Positions 1 to 11,838 are shown, counted from the stretch's first letter. The stretch: DNA of 64,000 nucleotides from Dipteronia dyeriana (GCA_032871835.1 CM065297.1:37821098-37885097), one strand, 5' to 3'. Program-made: numbers and translations. The notes: generated by a model from the letters alone, not told the origin.

Positions 1-660
1 AGATGATTCTCTTGATTGTGCTAAGAGACTTGAAAATGAACTTAAAGTTAACATTAGCAAACATGAAAGTCAAGAGAAAATCCTTAGTGACAAGCTTGAT
101 GAATTCAGTAAGATGATGAGTAAGATGTCATCTAATGCTAATAAAGTAGAAAATCTCATCAAGAGTGGTAAACATCCTAATGCCAAAAGAGGTTTAGGTT
201 ATGTAAGTGAAAATATTACATCTTCTTCCAACAAACCTACTTTTATCAAAGCTAGTGGTGAAGTTTATGTAGGCACACTCTCTAACAGTAAAGCCATGAA
301 TGCTACCTTTCTCAACATCAACAATGAAGGGGAACAAAAAAGACTTAACAAGGCCAAAGACAATATGAATCTTCATCAAATGCAAAAGGCAAGGCATCAA
401 GTGTTGCACATCAAAGAGGTAAAAGTGTGAGAGAACAAAATGGGATGAAAGCGCAAGCCAAAGGTAAATCTCTTAAATTCATACCTATTTGTCATTATTG
501 CAACATGATTGGGAATATAATACCTAGATGTTTTGCTTTTAATCGTAATTGTAAACTTGAAAATGAGTTGCATGATAAGTCTTTGTTGAAAGGTCTCAAG
601 CGATCATCAATGTATGGAGTTAGACCTAGACCTAAAAAGATCATCAAAAAGCGTATTTAG
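1..660 (+). pseudogene. X1 gag C-terminal half with broken zinc knuckle
   Basis: Gag packages the element RNA into virus-like particles. The first ~110 bases encode a charged, heptad-like stretch; the frame continues through an ATG at 113 to a stop near 430 with a GKHPNAKRGLGY segment, a landmark of SIRE/Opie-type gag. The frame then shifts, and 490-531 encodes CHYCNMIGNIIPRC. This has the C-x2-C-x9-C spacing of a retroviral knuckle, but asparagine replaces the zinc-binding histidine. The N-terminus is outside the window. Frameshift and lost histidine mean it is non-functional. Confidence 0.75.
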
Positions 661-678
661 AATAAAATTGTTGACAAT

Positions 679-1065
679 ATGGTTGTGAAACCTTGTGTTG
701 CACCTCATTCTACTATGCATAAGAAAGTTGATAGTGCTTTGTTTTATTTATTTGAAAATGTGACTAATGGAGTCAAAGTGCATAACAACAAGTCAAAGAA
801 TGTTAATAAAAGTAAGAATGACAAACTTTGTAAGAAAGTATGGGTTAGAAAAGACACTTCACAATGTCTTGTAGCACAATATGCTCTTAGATCTAACTCA
901 TCCTATTATTGGTACCTAGATAGTGGTTGCTCTAAGAATACGACTCGTAACAAGGAAACCTTTAAGAATCTTGCTATGAAAGATGGTGGATGGGTTACAA
1001 TTGGTGATGGCACTAAAAAAGAAAGTTTTAGGCAAATGAACTATTTGTATTCCCGGGTTGCTTAA
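679..1065 (+). pseudogene. X1 aspartic protease region
   Basis: The retrotransposon protease cleaves the Gag-Pol polyprotein. The frame from 679 encodes a lysine/asparagine-rich linker, then YYWYLDSGCSKN with the catalytic Asp at 919-921 in the D-S-G-C-S form common in copia elements, followed by a GGWVTIGDGT segment. The frame closes at 1065 and the match resumes in another frame (1066-1250) toward the integrase zinc domain. The active-site triplet is intact, but the flanks are frameshifted. It sits directly after gag and before integrase, as expected for Ty1/copia. Confidence 0.75.
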
Positions 1066-1254
1066 CTTAAAGTTACTTTGTATGTTGATGGCCTCCAAGC
1101 TAATCTAATAAGCATTACACATTTGTGTTAGATTTTTCATGAGGTTAGCTTTAACAAGGATGTATGTACTATAATTTATGAAAAGGGCAAAGTTGTTTTG
1201 AAAGTTAAAAGATCTCTATATAATTGTTATTGTCTTGAAGTAGACCCTCTAACT

Positions 1255-2250
1255 TGTAATATGGCTAAAGATTGCAATAGCCTCGAGTTATGGCATGAAA
1301 GATTAGGCCACATGAACTTTAAAGATTTAAATAAGCTTAAAAATTGTTAGAGGTCTAACTAGTCTTGGTAAGAAACTTGATGTAGTTTTTGAACCATTTC
1401 AACTTGGTAAAAAAACATAGGTGTCTCATAAATAGAACACCAACATTGCTAACATGAAGCCTATAAAACTTGTGCACATGGACCTAATGGGACCAATCCA
1501 AACCGAAAGAATAAATGGTAATAGATAAATTTTTGTGTGTGTTGAAGGTTTTTTTGGGTTTGCTTGGATTTATTTTCTAAGAGACAAGACTGAAACTTTT
1601 GGTTACTTAAAGAAATTTGGTAATCAAGTTCAAAATGAAAAAGGTCTTGAAATTAAGAAAATATGTCGCATTAGGAGTGATCATGGGAGCGAGTTTGAAA
1701 ATATCAAATTTAGTGAGTTTTGAGATAACTTAGGGATTTCTCATGAGTTCTTGGCTTCTAGAACTTCTCAATAAAATGGTGTTGTGGAGGGGATGATTCA
1801 TGTTTTGCAAGAGCTGGATAGAGTCATGCATAATAGCAAGAACGTCTTTGGGAATCTTTGGGTTGAAGCGATCAATAACACTTGCTATGTTTCTAATTGA
1901 GTCTTTAGAACATACCTCCTATGAGATTAGGAAGGGCAAGAAACCCAATGTGAGTTACTTTGACATTTTTGGAAGTAAGTGTTATATTTTGAATGATAGA
2001 GCTCACTTAGGGAAGTTTGATGCTAAATGGAATATTGGTCACTATCTTGCGTATGCTAATAATAGTCATGATGTTGGCATGCTTGATTTGTGTGATGATC
2101 ATAGTGTTATTGAACCTAAAGAACATCTTTTGAATGGCACTAAAGCACCTAATGATGTGACTAGTTGTGATGCTAGTAATGATTCACCTAGTAAGTCTAG
2201 TCATGATAATGAAAATGACAGTTGTGTTGAAGATGAAAGTTAAGGGGTAG
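1255..2250 (+). pseudogene. X1 integrase (zinc domain and catalytic core)
   Basis: Integrase inserts the cDNA into the host chromosome. The pre-integrase zinc domain starts near 1288 with LWHERLGHMNF (the His pair is visible). The core follows: Asp in HMDLMGP at 1481-1483, Asp in RSDHGSEFE at 1679-1681 and Glu in NGVVEGM at 1787-1789. The last two are 36 codons apart, a DD35E fit. Stops interrupt the frame, for example TAA for the glutamine before NGVVE at 1771. The part from 1800 to 2243 keeps the core's C-terminal end, including SYFDIFGSKCYIL, and an acidic Asp/Ser-rich linker toward RT. Confidence 0.8.
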
Positions 2251-3240
2251 AAAGTGTTTTGAATGATAATCAACAAAATGTTCATAATATTGAGAATTCT
2301 CCCTCTATACTTAGAGACATGCACTATCGAAGTCATCATAGGAGATTTGAATGAAGAGGTTAGAACTAGAAGACAACTAGCTAACCAAATTTCTTTAGCT
2401 TGCTACACATCTCAAATTGAACCCGAAAACATTAATGAGGCTATAAATGATGAGTTTTGGGTTGGGGCTATACAAGAAGAACTTAATCAATTGAGAGGAA
2501 TGAAGTATGGTTATTGGTTCCTAGACCCAAATATATAAAGGTCATTGGAATTAAATGGCTTTTTAGAAACAAAATGGATGAGAGTAGAAAAATTGTAAGG
2601 AATAAAGCTAAGTTGGTTGCTCAAGGGTATACACAACTCGAAGTTGTAGACTTTGATGAAACTTTTTCACCAGTTGCCCATCTTGAGTCTATTAGGCTTA
2701 TATTTTCCATTGCTTGTCTTAAGAAATTTACTTTGTTTCAAATGGATGAAAAAAGTGCATTCTTCAATGGATATCGTTAAGAAGAAGTGTATGTTGAACA
2801 ACCTAAGGGTTTTGTAGACCCACACTCTCCTAATTATATGTAAAAATTGAAAAAAAGGCTTTTTATGGCCTTTAACAAGCTCATAGAGCATGGTATGATA
2901 TATTGACTCAATATCTTGTTGAAAAAAATTATATAGAAGGTAGCATTGATAGAAATTTATTTGTTAAACGTCATGATAATGATATTTTTATTGCATAAAT
3001 ATATATTGATGACATTGTTTTTGGGTCTACATGCAAAACCAAGATTGATGAGTTTGTTAATGTCAAGTCAAAAGAATATGAAATTAGTTTGGTGGGTTAA
3101 CTTAATTACTTTCTTGGAATGCAAGTCAAACAAACTAGTGATGGGATTAAGTTGATGCAATCTAAATATGCTAGAAATCTTGCTAAGAAGTTGGCCTTGA
3201 AAGTGGAAAAGATTTTGAAACACCTATGAGTACAACTCTA
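2251..3240 (+). pseudogene. X1 reverse transcriptase
   Basis: This is a copia RT in several frames. The 2400-2780 part includes the conserved KWLFRNKMDE, KAKLVAQGYTQ and DFDETFSPVA blocks. The catalytic motif near 3001-3012 reads YIDD (usually YVDD), followed by VFGSTC. Stops and single-base shifts separate the blocks: the frame changes near 2520, stops after the SAFFNGY block, and again around 2840 and 2998. RT copies element RNA into cDNA. The catalytic aspartates survive, but no long open frame does. Confidence 0.8.
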
Positions 3241-3935
3241 AAACTTGACAAATATGAAAAGGAAAGAATGTTGATCAAAGTCTTTATAGGATCATGATAG
3301 GTAGTATTCTCTACCTAACAGCTAGAAGGCCAGATATTTGTTTTAGTGTAGGCTTGTGTGCTAGGTTTCAAGCCAATCCTAAGGAATCTCACTTGAAAGA
3401 CGTTAAAAAAATCATTAGGTATATAAAAGGAACACTTAATCTTGGCTTATTATACTCTTTTGATACTACTGATAATCTTGTTGGCTATTGTGATACGGAT
3501 TGGAAGGCAAACATTGATGATTGTAAGAGCACATCGGGCAGTTGCTTTTAATTTGGGAATAACTTTGTTGCTTGGCAAAACAAGAAGCAAAATTTTGTCT
3601 CTCTTTCTTCTTCCGAAGTCGAGTACAAAGTGGATGAAAGTGCATGCTCACAATTACTTTGGATGAAGCAAATCCTCAAGGATTATAAGATTGAACAAGG
3701 TAAAACGACTCTTTATTGTGAAAATATGAGTGCCATTAACATCTCCAAAAATCCGGTTTAACACTCACGCCCAAAGCACATATATAGTAGGCATCATTTC
3801 ATTAGTGAGCTTGTTGAACATTTTATTATTTCTCTTGATCATATGCTTACAAAAAATCAACTTGTGGATTTGTTTACAGAGCCGTTAGATAAAGAGATAT
3901 TTAAATCTCTTAGAAGATCCATTGGCATGATTTGT
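3241..3935 (+). pseudogene. X1 RNase H domain and pol C-terminus
   Basis: The frame at 3294-3551 encodes GSILYLTARRPDICFSVGLC and then CDTDWKANIDDCKSTSGSCF, the usual copia connection and RNase H start with its first catalytic Asp. A frameshift follows; 3552-3730 continues with the SLSSSEVEYKV block (catalytic Glu) and YCENMSAI (Asp replaced by Glu). The final part at 3735-3935 has the HIYSRHHFI and LTKNQLVDLFTEPL blocks that close copia pol. RNase H degrades the RNA strand of the hybrid. It is broken here by frameshifts and a changed catalytic residue. Confidence 0.8.
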
Positions 3936-4676
3936 GTTGTTTGTTGTCTATGTGCGATTGTTAGTGGCTTGATAAACAAACTTTATTGATAATCAATTCC
4001 TTTTAGATCTACTCATGTGAGAAGTAATGATCTTGGGAAAATAGCTTTTATTATTTCTAGATCATGCACTTGGGCTTTAAAAACTTGTTTTACAAAAGTG
4101 CACTAATGCTTCTCTTATACTTTTAAGTTTGAGTTGTTGAGCTTGAAAATATGTAGATTATTGATACATCTTGAAGTTTATTACTGAGTACATGATAGAT
4201 GACCTACGGTTAGTATCTGTTTTGCTTCGGCATCTACATAGAACTCAATGAGCACCTTCATGAAAAGGGCTACACACATTGCTTATGAAGCCACCCAATG
4301 TAGGAAAGGGCTACACCATTGTGATGAGTGAAAGCCGTCATGAAAAGTATTTTTTTATGTGAAAAAAATCAAAGAAGTGTAGAAAAGAATCAACAAAAAA
4401 AATCTTTGATTCTAAGCCTAAAACGAAAAGGAAGAAGGCTTATAAGGAGTATAGTTGAAATTAGTGATTGTTCGGGTTGAAAAAAAGAAATGAGATGATG
4501 AGCCACATGCGCACACATGTGCATATGTTGATTTCTATTCATTTTAAAGCAAAAATCCTGATGATAATCGGTTTGACCTAGATTGGAAAATCTTTAGATT
4601 GATAGGTGTTGAAATGGTTTGTATGTTGATTTCACAATTGCTTCTTTTATTTATACTTGAAGCATTTCACACACGC

Positions 4677-4713
<37 letters not shown>

Positions 4714-5290
4714 TGTTTTACTCATTGTGATTGATCTATTAGAAATGAGAGATTATTTTTTAGAGATTACAATTCCTTCTTGGGCTTTGAAGAGTAACGA
4801 TATAATTTCTCTTATTGCTTGAAATGTGTGATTGTGTGATTCCCTTGTGAACAACTCTTCTAGTTGATCAATATGTGTGGCATATGTTAAGGGGGAGCTT
4901 AGTTTGTTTAACTTATTTCTCTATACGACTTGTTTACTTAATATCTCTTACTTTTTTTCTCATGATTTCCTTGTTTATTCCTTGACAAAAAGTGGAGAAA
5001 ATGTGTTCATCACCGTGTTCTTACCAAGTACTCATTTGAGATAGGGGAGTCTTGTATATTTTTATGTTTGATTATCTCTCCAACAATCTTCGTTATAGAA
5101 GATTTCTTATATGTTTTTCTCACAAGAGCTTTGATGTTTAAAATTAAAGAGGTTATTGAAGATTCATGAAGACATAAAGACATTTTAGTCTAGAGATCTC
5201 TTTGTAATTTGAGGATGTAAGGATGCAATCAATCATAAGTCTATTTGAGTGTTCATTGTATTGTGAGGATGAAGTTTTGTCATAGAATAG
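3936..5290 (+). other. X1 non-coding stretch between pol and 3' LTR
   Basis: About 1.35 kb with no supportable ORF. SIRE elements can carry an env-like gene here; I see no open frame or transmembrane-like stretch. It contains a CA repeat at 4668-4711. The last ~170 bases match the sequence before another X LTR at 57651-57826, so this is true element sequence and not flank. Confidence 0.6.
4668..4711. repeat. (CA)n microsatellite
   Basis: An almost pure CA dinucleotide run, interrupted twice by CG near its start, inside the X1 3' non-coding region. Confidence 0.95.
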
Positions 5291-5304
5291 CCAAAGGGTG
5301 AGAT
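5291..5304 (+). promoter_or_regulatory. X1 polypurine tract
   Basis: CCAAAGGGTGAGAT lies immediately before the LTR start TGTTAC. The matching copy at 57813-57826 reads AAAGGGGGAGAA, a better purine tract. It primes plus-strand DNA synthesis. Confidence 0.7.
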
Positions 5305-7417
5305 TGTTACCTTTTAGATTTGTATTGGATTGATTCCATAATAGAACTCTCTTTTTTTTGTACTGTTTAGTTGCTTAGGTGGTTCGTGATTAAATTGCAC
5401 TTCAATGAAGAAAAGTAACTACTCATGCAAAGTACGTCTTCAAGAGGAAATGTGCTTGCTTGAATTATCAATATTCTTCTTCCTCTTGCAAGTTATGTTA
5501 GGCACACACATACATTGCATTCATATATAACCCTGCATCGTTGTGCTCATTTTGTATAACACATTCACACAATTGATATTGAATGCTAATGTATAGGTGT
5601 TAAATTGACTAGTTTTGGAAATGAATGTATATGGACTATGCCTATGAAATAAGCATTCTTGTGTGATATGTGTTTGTATGTTTATATGTTTGTATAACAT
5701 GGACCTTGGACTTAAATTTTGTATAATATTTTTCCTTATTGAGTCCGATCATTTGGGTTACTCATTCATTTGATTTCAAGTTCTGACTCAAGAATTACGA
5801 AACTTTTTAGGTTGTGTTGCATGCATTGTCCTTGTCATCATATATCTAGTCGAATTCATGACTTCCTTGTCTAAATTTCATAAATTTCCTTGTTTGTGAG
5901 AGAGTTCTAATTCATAATCCAAAAACTAATTTGAATTCAGAGTTTGGAGGCCGGAGAACTGTCAAAGAACGTGTAGAGAGGAGCGCAAAGGGAAAGTGGT
6001 GATAGCTGAAGCCATCAAGCCACACCACTCCGAGATGGAGCATGGCCATCTTAGGAGGGATAACCCTCTACCCCCGACATGGCCACACACCATCATGAGG
6101 CATTTACTTTCTTACCCTTGCATTTTATCAGTTTCCCTCTCTTTTTCTCTCAAGTATTCATAAGTTGAAGCTGTTTAAGCTTTAGAAGCATGTGTGTAGA
6201 AAATTTTCCTTCAACTTTTGTTTTTTTTTTCTTTTTGTGATATCTTCGTCATTAACTCCGATTTAGTTGATTCAAAAACCTAAATTAAGTGCCTTAAGGA
6301 GATCTACAAACTATAAGCATTTTCAAAACCAAAGGATATCTTGATTTATAACAATGATAAGATTTCTACTCGAAAATTCATCTTTTGGTGGTATATCATC
6401 CTCTTCATAGTTTTCTTCTTTGATCTTCTGAATGATTGTTGTTATTTGATCAAGAAGAATGACTAGGGTGTTTTTTATTTCATTTTGTAATTTGTTTAAT
6501 TGAATTTCAAGTTTAGCTTGTGTTGTGTTCATTTGAGAATTTTTAGACTAAACTTGATTAACATGAACTTGTTTCCAGTAATACTTTTGTCATCTTGTGA
6601 TTGATTGCTAGTTTCTATATTTGATTTCACGTTCTAAGAACTAGGTCATATTCAATTGGTATTTCTATTTCTTCTAACTAGTTTGTATTTGATTACATGC
6701 TTAGGTTTCTAGATATATTTGTGACTGATCTTTGAAAGTCTTATCTAGATATATTATTGCACGTTCATAGAGTTTTGTTTGATCAACGTTCTCTATTTTC
6801 TTATAATTGCATCTGTGCATATCACTTAGATCATTGCCTTGTAAGAGGCTAAAGTCTCTTGTTAGATTAAGTGAAGCTTTAACTTGAGTAAGGAGTCTTG
6901 GATATGACACGTGGTCCGGATTGTCAAGCAAGGAGACTTGACTAGGATTAGTGGATCCGGATAGGCAAGAAAGAAATATTCCTAGAGGCAAGGGTGCATT
7001 GGATAGGAAGTGGCTTTCTAGAGGTATGTTTGTCACATTTTGGATACGAATTAGACATCCATATAGAGCATTTCACATGTTGATTTCTTGAGTGTGTAAC
7101 TTTTATTCAACATAGTGGATTATAGTTTGTCGGTGGTTGTGGCATCAACCCATGGATTTTTCCACTTTTGAGTTTTACCACGTAAATACCTTGTATTGTT
7201 TTTTAGCATTTTAACTCCTTTGCTTAGTTTATTTGGATTGCTTTAACATTTGCTATATTGTCATTCATATCATAATATTGAAGTGATCATATTGAAAATT
7301 GTTCTAAGTGTGGATTAAAATTGCTTTTGTTTTAAAGAAGTTTAAAACCTGACACTATACCTATTCACCCCCCACCCTTCTAGGTATATTTGCACTATAA
7401 AGATTAGGGAATTTTCA
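5305..7417 (+). repeat. X1 3' LTR (about 2.1 kb)
   Basis: It begins TGTTAC after the purine tract and ends TTTTCA, giving TG...CA ends. The end was fixed by comparison with the copy at 57827-58352, where the same end is followed by a primer-binding site. An inverted relative lies at 58430-60175 and matches in blocks, for example around 5470-5570, 5930-6100 and 6780-6980. Length is 2113 bp. The copy is complete at both ends; ORFs inside it on either strand look fortuitous. Confidence 0.8.
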
Positions 7418-7593
7418 GTACTCGAGTTTGTGTCATAATGTTTGGAATTCTCACGGCCAAACTTCTTCTCTAGGTTCTTTGCATACTTAGCTTGGAAAAA
7501 TAAAATCCCATCAAGAAATTGCTTGATTTGCAAACCTAGGAAGTAATTGAGCTCCCCAACTATACTAATCTCAAGTTCATGAGACATGACGTC
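7418..7593 (-). pseudogene. Antisense copia RT fragment (insertion target of X1)
   Basis: Read on the minus strand, it encodes MSHELEISIVGELNYFLGLQ and then a KYAKNLEKKFG segment, part of a SIRE/Opie-type copia RT just after the YVDD region. It is cut on the left by the X1 LTR end and on the right by a Y LTR, so two later insertions bracket it. The remaining RT is not visible in the window. The first five bases after the X1 LTR (gtact) are the candidate target duplication; the partner copy is off the left edge. Confidence 0.75.
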
Positions 7594-9645
7594 TGTAGGG
7601 AAAATTCGTGCAACAGAAGCGTGAAAATTAAAAAATTAGGGTTTAGTATATTTAAAAAATTTCCATTTAAAATAAAGAACCTTAACCCTAGATTAATTGA
7701 TGTATAAAAAAGTATCATACCTGTTTTTTTCGTGACGATTGAACTAGCGTCGAATTGAATCTGTAAGATCTTCTAATCCAATCATGAACGTGAATCATCT
7801 AGGAGTGTGGGCTCCCTTTCTTTAAATTGTATACCTGAGGATGGAAACAAACAAAATCTTTTTCTTTGTTAGTCACAATAATCCTCCAAGAGAGAAATCC
7901 AAGAGCATCGTCACTTGTGAATTATCAATCTATTTGATTGAAACTCGCGTGAACCTCGATTCGATGTTGTACAAAAAACCTTTTAATGTGAAGGCTACAA
8001 GTGCACTATCGCATACAAAATGTTCTTTCTTTCTTTTCTTTTTTGCCGAATCTCACACTATTTCTTAGAGTTCATCGAATTTTGGCTAAAGCAAAAACAA
8101 AATTTTCTCCCAAAATTCTTATGGTGTCCGAATTCTCTCCAAGTTGAATTGCTTAGGATGGCCGAAAATTCCTCTTATACATATATATGGCTGGCTGAAA
8201 TTCTTCATATATATATATATATATATATAGGGCTGGCCAGAATTCTTCTTGGAAATATATTAGGATTACAAATCCTTTCCTAAGAAGGATTTACTTGGTT
8301 GTTAAGAATCCTTTCCTTAGGTGGATTTACTTGGTGGTTAAGAATCATTTTCAAAAAGAATTCTACCGTTAGGTAGATTTACTTGGTGACCAAGAATCCT
8401 TTTCCAAAAAGAATTATTTCCTACACCAAAACTCCTAATCCAACTCAATAGTGTATTTGTAACCATATTAAAGATTTCATAATTTGAATACATATATAAT
8501 TCCTATTATTTATCTAATTATCAAATAAAATATTTAATATTAATTATACTACCAACAATAGTATAATATTAGGAGACCATCTCCTACTAGAAAAAAAATT
8601 GACTATTAATTAAATAATTAATAAATAACCCAATTAATTGACTTCCATTTCATTAATTAATAAAATAAAAATAATATAATTAAGCTAAACTATATAGCTT
8701 TGCCGCCCAACACAATATATGGACCATTATATTATTTTTTCTATTTTATTAAATCCATTAGACCTTAATAAAAAGTCCACATGTGAAGTAGACAAATTCT
8801 TACAAAAAGAAACAAGTCAACATGCCTCAATACAATTCTAAATTTGTCCGGTAGAATATATCAAGTGATCCATGCAAGCGTGTGGATTGGGGATCTTGGC
8901 GAGTTATCTAAATTTAAGCTTCAATAGACACTAACCAATCACAATCAACAAATGATCCACTTATGCCCGATCTATTAATTTTAGGTCATTCAACTAAATA
9001 GCTAAAATTGAACTCTTAAATAAAGATAGAATAAGTTAATATTTCTCATTCATACCCTAGACAATCTAATTGGAGAAAGTGTATCCTCGTGAAGAATATC
9101 AGTAATCACCAAGAGCTCATAGACCACCTAAAGCTATCCAAGTTACCATATTTACTCATATGACCACATTTTGAACTTGGATATTTTGACTTGTCCAGAA
9201 GTCATGTTTCAATAGACACTATTGAAAACTTAACGTTAAGATTTAATTTCCAATACCACAAAACATCCATATGATGATATTCTACACTCATTTAATAAAT
9301 GGAGCCACGATGTCCATATCTATAAATGAAGTCCTCTATCGATTAACAAATGAATACCACCAAACTATCAAGGATAGACTATGCTATATAATCGTAGTCA
9401 TTGATAGCTCAAATGATAACACTTGCAACCATAAGTCCATCATTTATCTCAGGATTGAGATAGACTCTCCGATTGTCATCAAGTGAAAACTTTTATCCAT
9501 TGATGGTTCTAGATAAAGTATTTCACTGTGATCCAACTCAATGCACCCAGTGCACTAGATTCTTTTGTCCAATGACACCACACTTTGATGATTTTAGACT
9601 CATCATAACACATTTGATCCCACTCAAATGCTAGCAAAAGAATCT
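7594..9645 (-). repeat. Y LTR, inverted, truncated at its 5' end
   Basis: It starts TGTAGGGAAAA, the reverse complement of the Y LTR 3' terminus, and runs colinearly with the complete solo Y LTR at 15034-17463. It breaks off near 9645 after AGCAAAAGAATCTA, so ~290 bp of the LTR 5' end are missing. It then joins a forward Y LTR directly. It contains an AT run at 8206-8229 and three repeats of a GGATTTACTTGGT-type unit at 8280-8400. The left flank is copia RT, not a primer site, so this is a 3' LTR or a solo LTR. Confidence 0.85.
8206..8229. repeat. (AT)n microsatellite in Y LTR
   Basis: A pure AT dinucleotide run inside the inverted Y LTR. Confidence 0.9.
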
Positions 9646-11821
9646 AAGTTTAACAAATCTTATAGCATTTATAGTTTAATTATTATAATTGCCAAAAGTA
9701 AATAATCATAAGGTCAAAAGACTATGAGAAAAGAAGAATTGTTCATACATCTAGATATGTATGAGGTGGTCACAATTTTTTAGTTAGTCTTAAATAAAAT
9801 TCAGAACTTAAGATAAAGGTTGGGCGCCATTATTTTGTCAAAGTTGTAGATTCTTTTGCTAGCATTTTAGTGGGATCAAATGTGTTACGATGAGTCTAAA
9901 ATCATTAAAGTGTGGTGTCTTTGGGCAAAAGAATCTGGTGCACTGGGTGTATTGAATTGGATCAATATGAAATACTTTATCTAGAACCGTCAACGGATAA
10001 AAGTTTTCATTTGAAGACAATGGAAGAGTCTATCTCAATCCTGAGACAAATGATGGACTTATGGTTGCAAGTGATTTCATTTGAGCTATCAATGTGAACG
10101 ATTATATAGCATAGTCTATCCTCTATAGTTTGGTAGTATTCATTTGTTAATCGATAGAGGACTTCATTTATAGATATAGACATCGTGGCTCCATTTATTA
10201 AATGTGGGTAGAATACCATCATATGTATATTTTGAGGTATTGGAAATTAAATCTTAACGTTAAGTTTTCAATAGTGTGTATTAAAACATGGCTTCTAGAC
10301 AAGTCAAAATATCCAAGTTCAAAATGTGGTCTTATGAGTAAATATGTTAACTTGGAGAGCTAATTACGGTCTATGAGCACCTGGCGCTTACTGGTATTCT
10401 TCACGAGGATACACTTTCTCCAATAAGGTTGTCTAGGGTATGAATGAGTAACATCAACTTATTCTATCTTGATTTAAGAGTTCAATTTTAGTTCTTTAGT
10501 GGAATGAACTAAAATTAATAGATCGGACATAAGTGAATCATTTGTTGATTGTGATTGGGTTGTGTCTATTGAAGATTAAATTTAGATAGCCCGTTAAGAT
10601 CCCCAATCCACACGAACTTGCATGGATCACTTGATATATTCTACCGGACCAATTTAGGGGTCCATCTAAAATTGTATTGAGGCATGTGGATTTGTTTCTT
10701 TTTGTAAGAATGGGTCTAGTTCACATGTGGACTTTTTATTAAGGTCCAATGGATTTAATAAATTAAGAAAAATAATATATACCTATATAATGTTATAGAC
10801 GGCAAGGAAAACGTATAAAAAAGCCTAAATATTTTTTTATTATTATTATTATTTAATTAAATGGAAATTAATTAATAATTTAATTAAAATTCAAAATCTT
10901 TTTCCTAGTAGGAGATGGTCTCCTAATATTATACTATTGTTAGTAGTATAATTAATATTAAAGATTTATATTTGATAAGTAGATAAATAATAGGAATTAT
11001 TTATCTAGTCAAATTAGGAAATTTTTAATATGGTTACAAATACTCTAATGAGTTGGACCAGGAGTCTTGGTGTAAAGTATAATTCTTCTTTCAAAATGAT
11101 TATTAACTACAAAGTAAATCTACCTAAGGAAATGATTTTTGCCAACCAAGTAAATCCTTCTTAGGAGAGGATTTGTTATCCTATATATATCCTCTTGATG
11201 AATTCAGCCAGCCCTCTGATTCTTAGAGTGAAAATTTCGGCCAACCTAAGTATTTTCTAAGAGAAAATTTTGCTAAGCAAGAGAGAATTTTGAGAGAGAA
11301 AAATTTAGTATGTTACTCTAGCCAAAATTCAATCAACTCTAAGATAAAGGGTGTGAATTCGGCCAATGAGAGAAAAAAAAGGGGAGCGTTTTTGTTTTTG
11401 ATAGTACACTAGTATCCTTTACATCCAAAGGGTTTTGTGTACAAAATCAAATCGGGTTCACGCAAGTTTCAATCGAGTAGGTTAATAATTCACAAGTGAC
11501 CAGACGTTTTTGGATTTTCTCCTGGAGGATAATTGTAACAAACAAAGAAAAGGATTTTGTTTGTTTCCATCTTCAGGTGTACAGTTTAAAGAAAGAGAGC
11601 CCGCACACCTAGGTGATTCACGTTCGTGATTTTATTGGAAGATCTTGCGGATTCAATTCAGTGTTTGTTCAATCGTCACGAGAAAAAGCTATGATACTTT
11701 ATATACATCAATTAATCTAGGGTTAAGGTTCTTGTTTTTTAAAAAGGGAACATTTTTTATTTTTACCGAAACCCTAATTTTAATAAATTTTCACACTTCC
11801 GTTGCACGATTTTTCCCTACA
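9646..11821 (+). repeat. Y LTR, first of the tandem array (5' end missing)
   Basis: It begins at the AGTTTAACAAATC block, which lies ~75 bp inside complete Y LTRs, and ends TTTTTCCCTACA directly before a primer-binding site. Landmarks shared with other copies are the CTTAACGTTAAG palindrome near 10252, the GGAGATGGTCTCC block near 10912, a CTATATATAT TATA-like stretch near 11182 and an AAACCCTAA box near 11770. The 5' end is fused to an inverted Y LTR. Confidence 0.85.
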
Positions 11822-11838
11822 ATTGTTATCAGAGCCAG
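11822..11838 (+). promoter_or_regulatory. Primer-binding site (methionine tRNA), Y copy A
   Basis: ATTGTTATCAGAGCCAG directly follows the LTR end. It matches the known TGGTATCAGAGC complement of initiator methionine tRNA except for one G-to-T change. It primes minus-strand synthesis. Confidence 0.8.

Larger units (their letters stand above)
1..7417 (+). mobile_element. X1: 3' part of a SIRE/Opie-like Ty1/copia retrotransposon, ending with its 3' LTR
   Basis: The domain order is gag C-terminus, protease, integrase, RT, RNase H, a 1.4 kb non-coding stretch, a purine tract and a 2.1 kb LTR. Integrase before RT is the Ty1/copia order. The 5' LTR and gag N-terminus lie off the left edge. Many stops and small indels show an old, inactive copy. 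The LTR ends exactly against an antisense copia RT fragment, so X1 seems to have inserted into an older copia element. SIRE/Opie is inferred from the gag tail (coil, then a GK-P-GLGY-type motif), the DSGCS protease and the long LTR. Confidence 0.85.

Noticed and set aside
3936..5290. SIRE-type env-like gene after X1 pol
   Set aside because: No open frame, signal-like or membrane-like segment could be read in this 1.35 kb.
11770..11778. Interstitial telomere repeats from AAACCCTAA
   Set aside because: Only single copies occur at each LTR end, with no tandem array.
11822..11838. tRNA gene at primer sites
   Set aside because: Only the short tRNA 3'-complement is present; no cloverleaf sequence.
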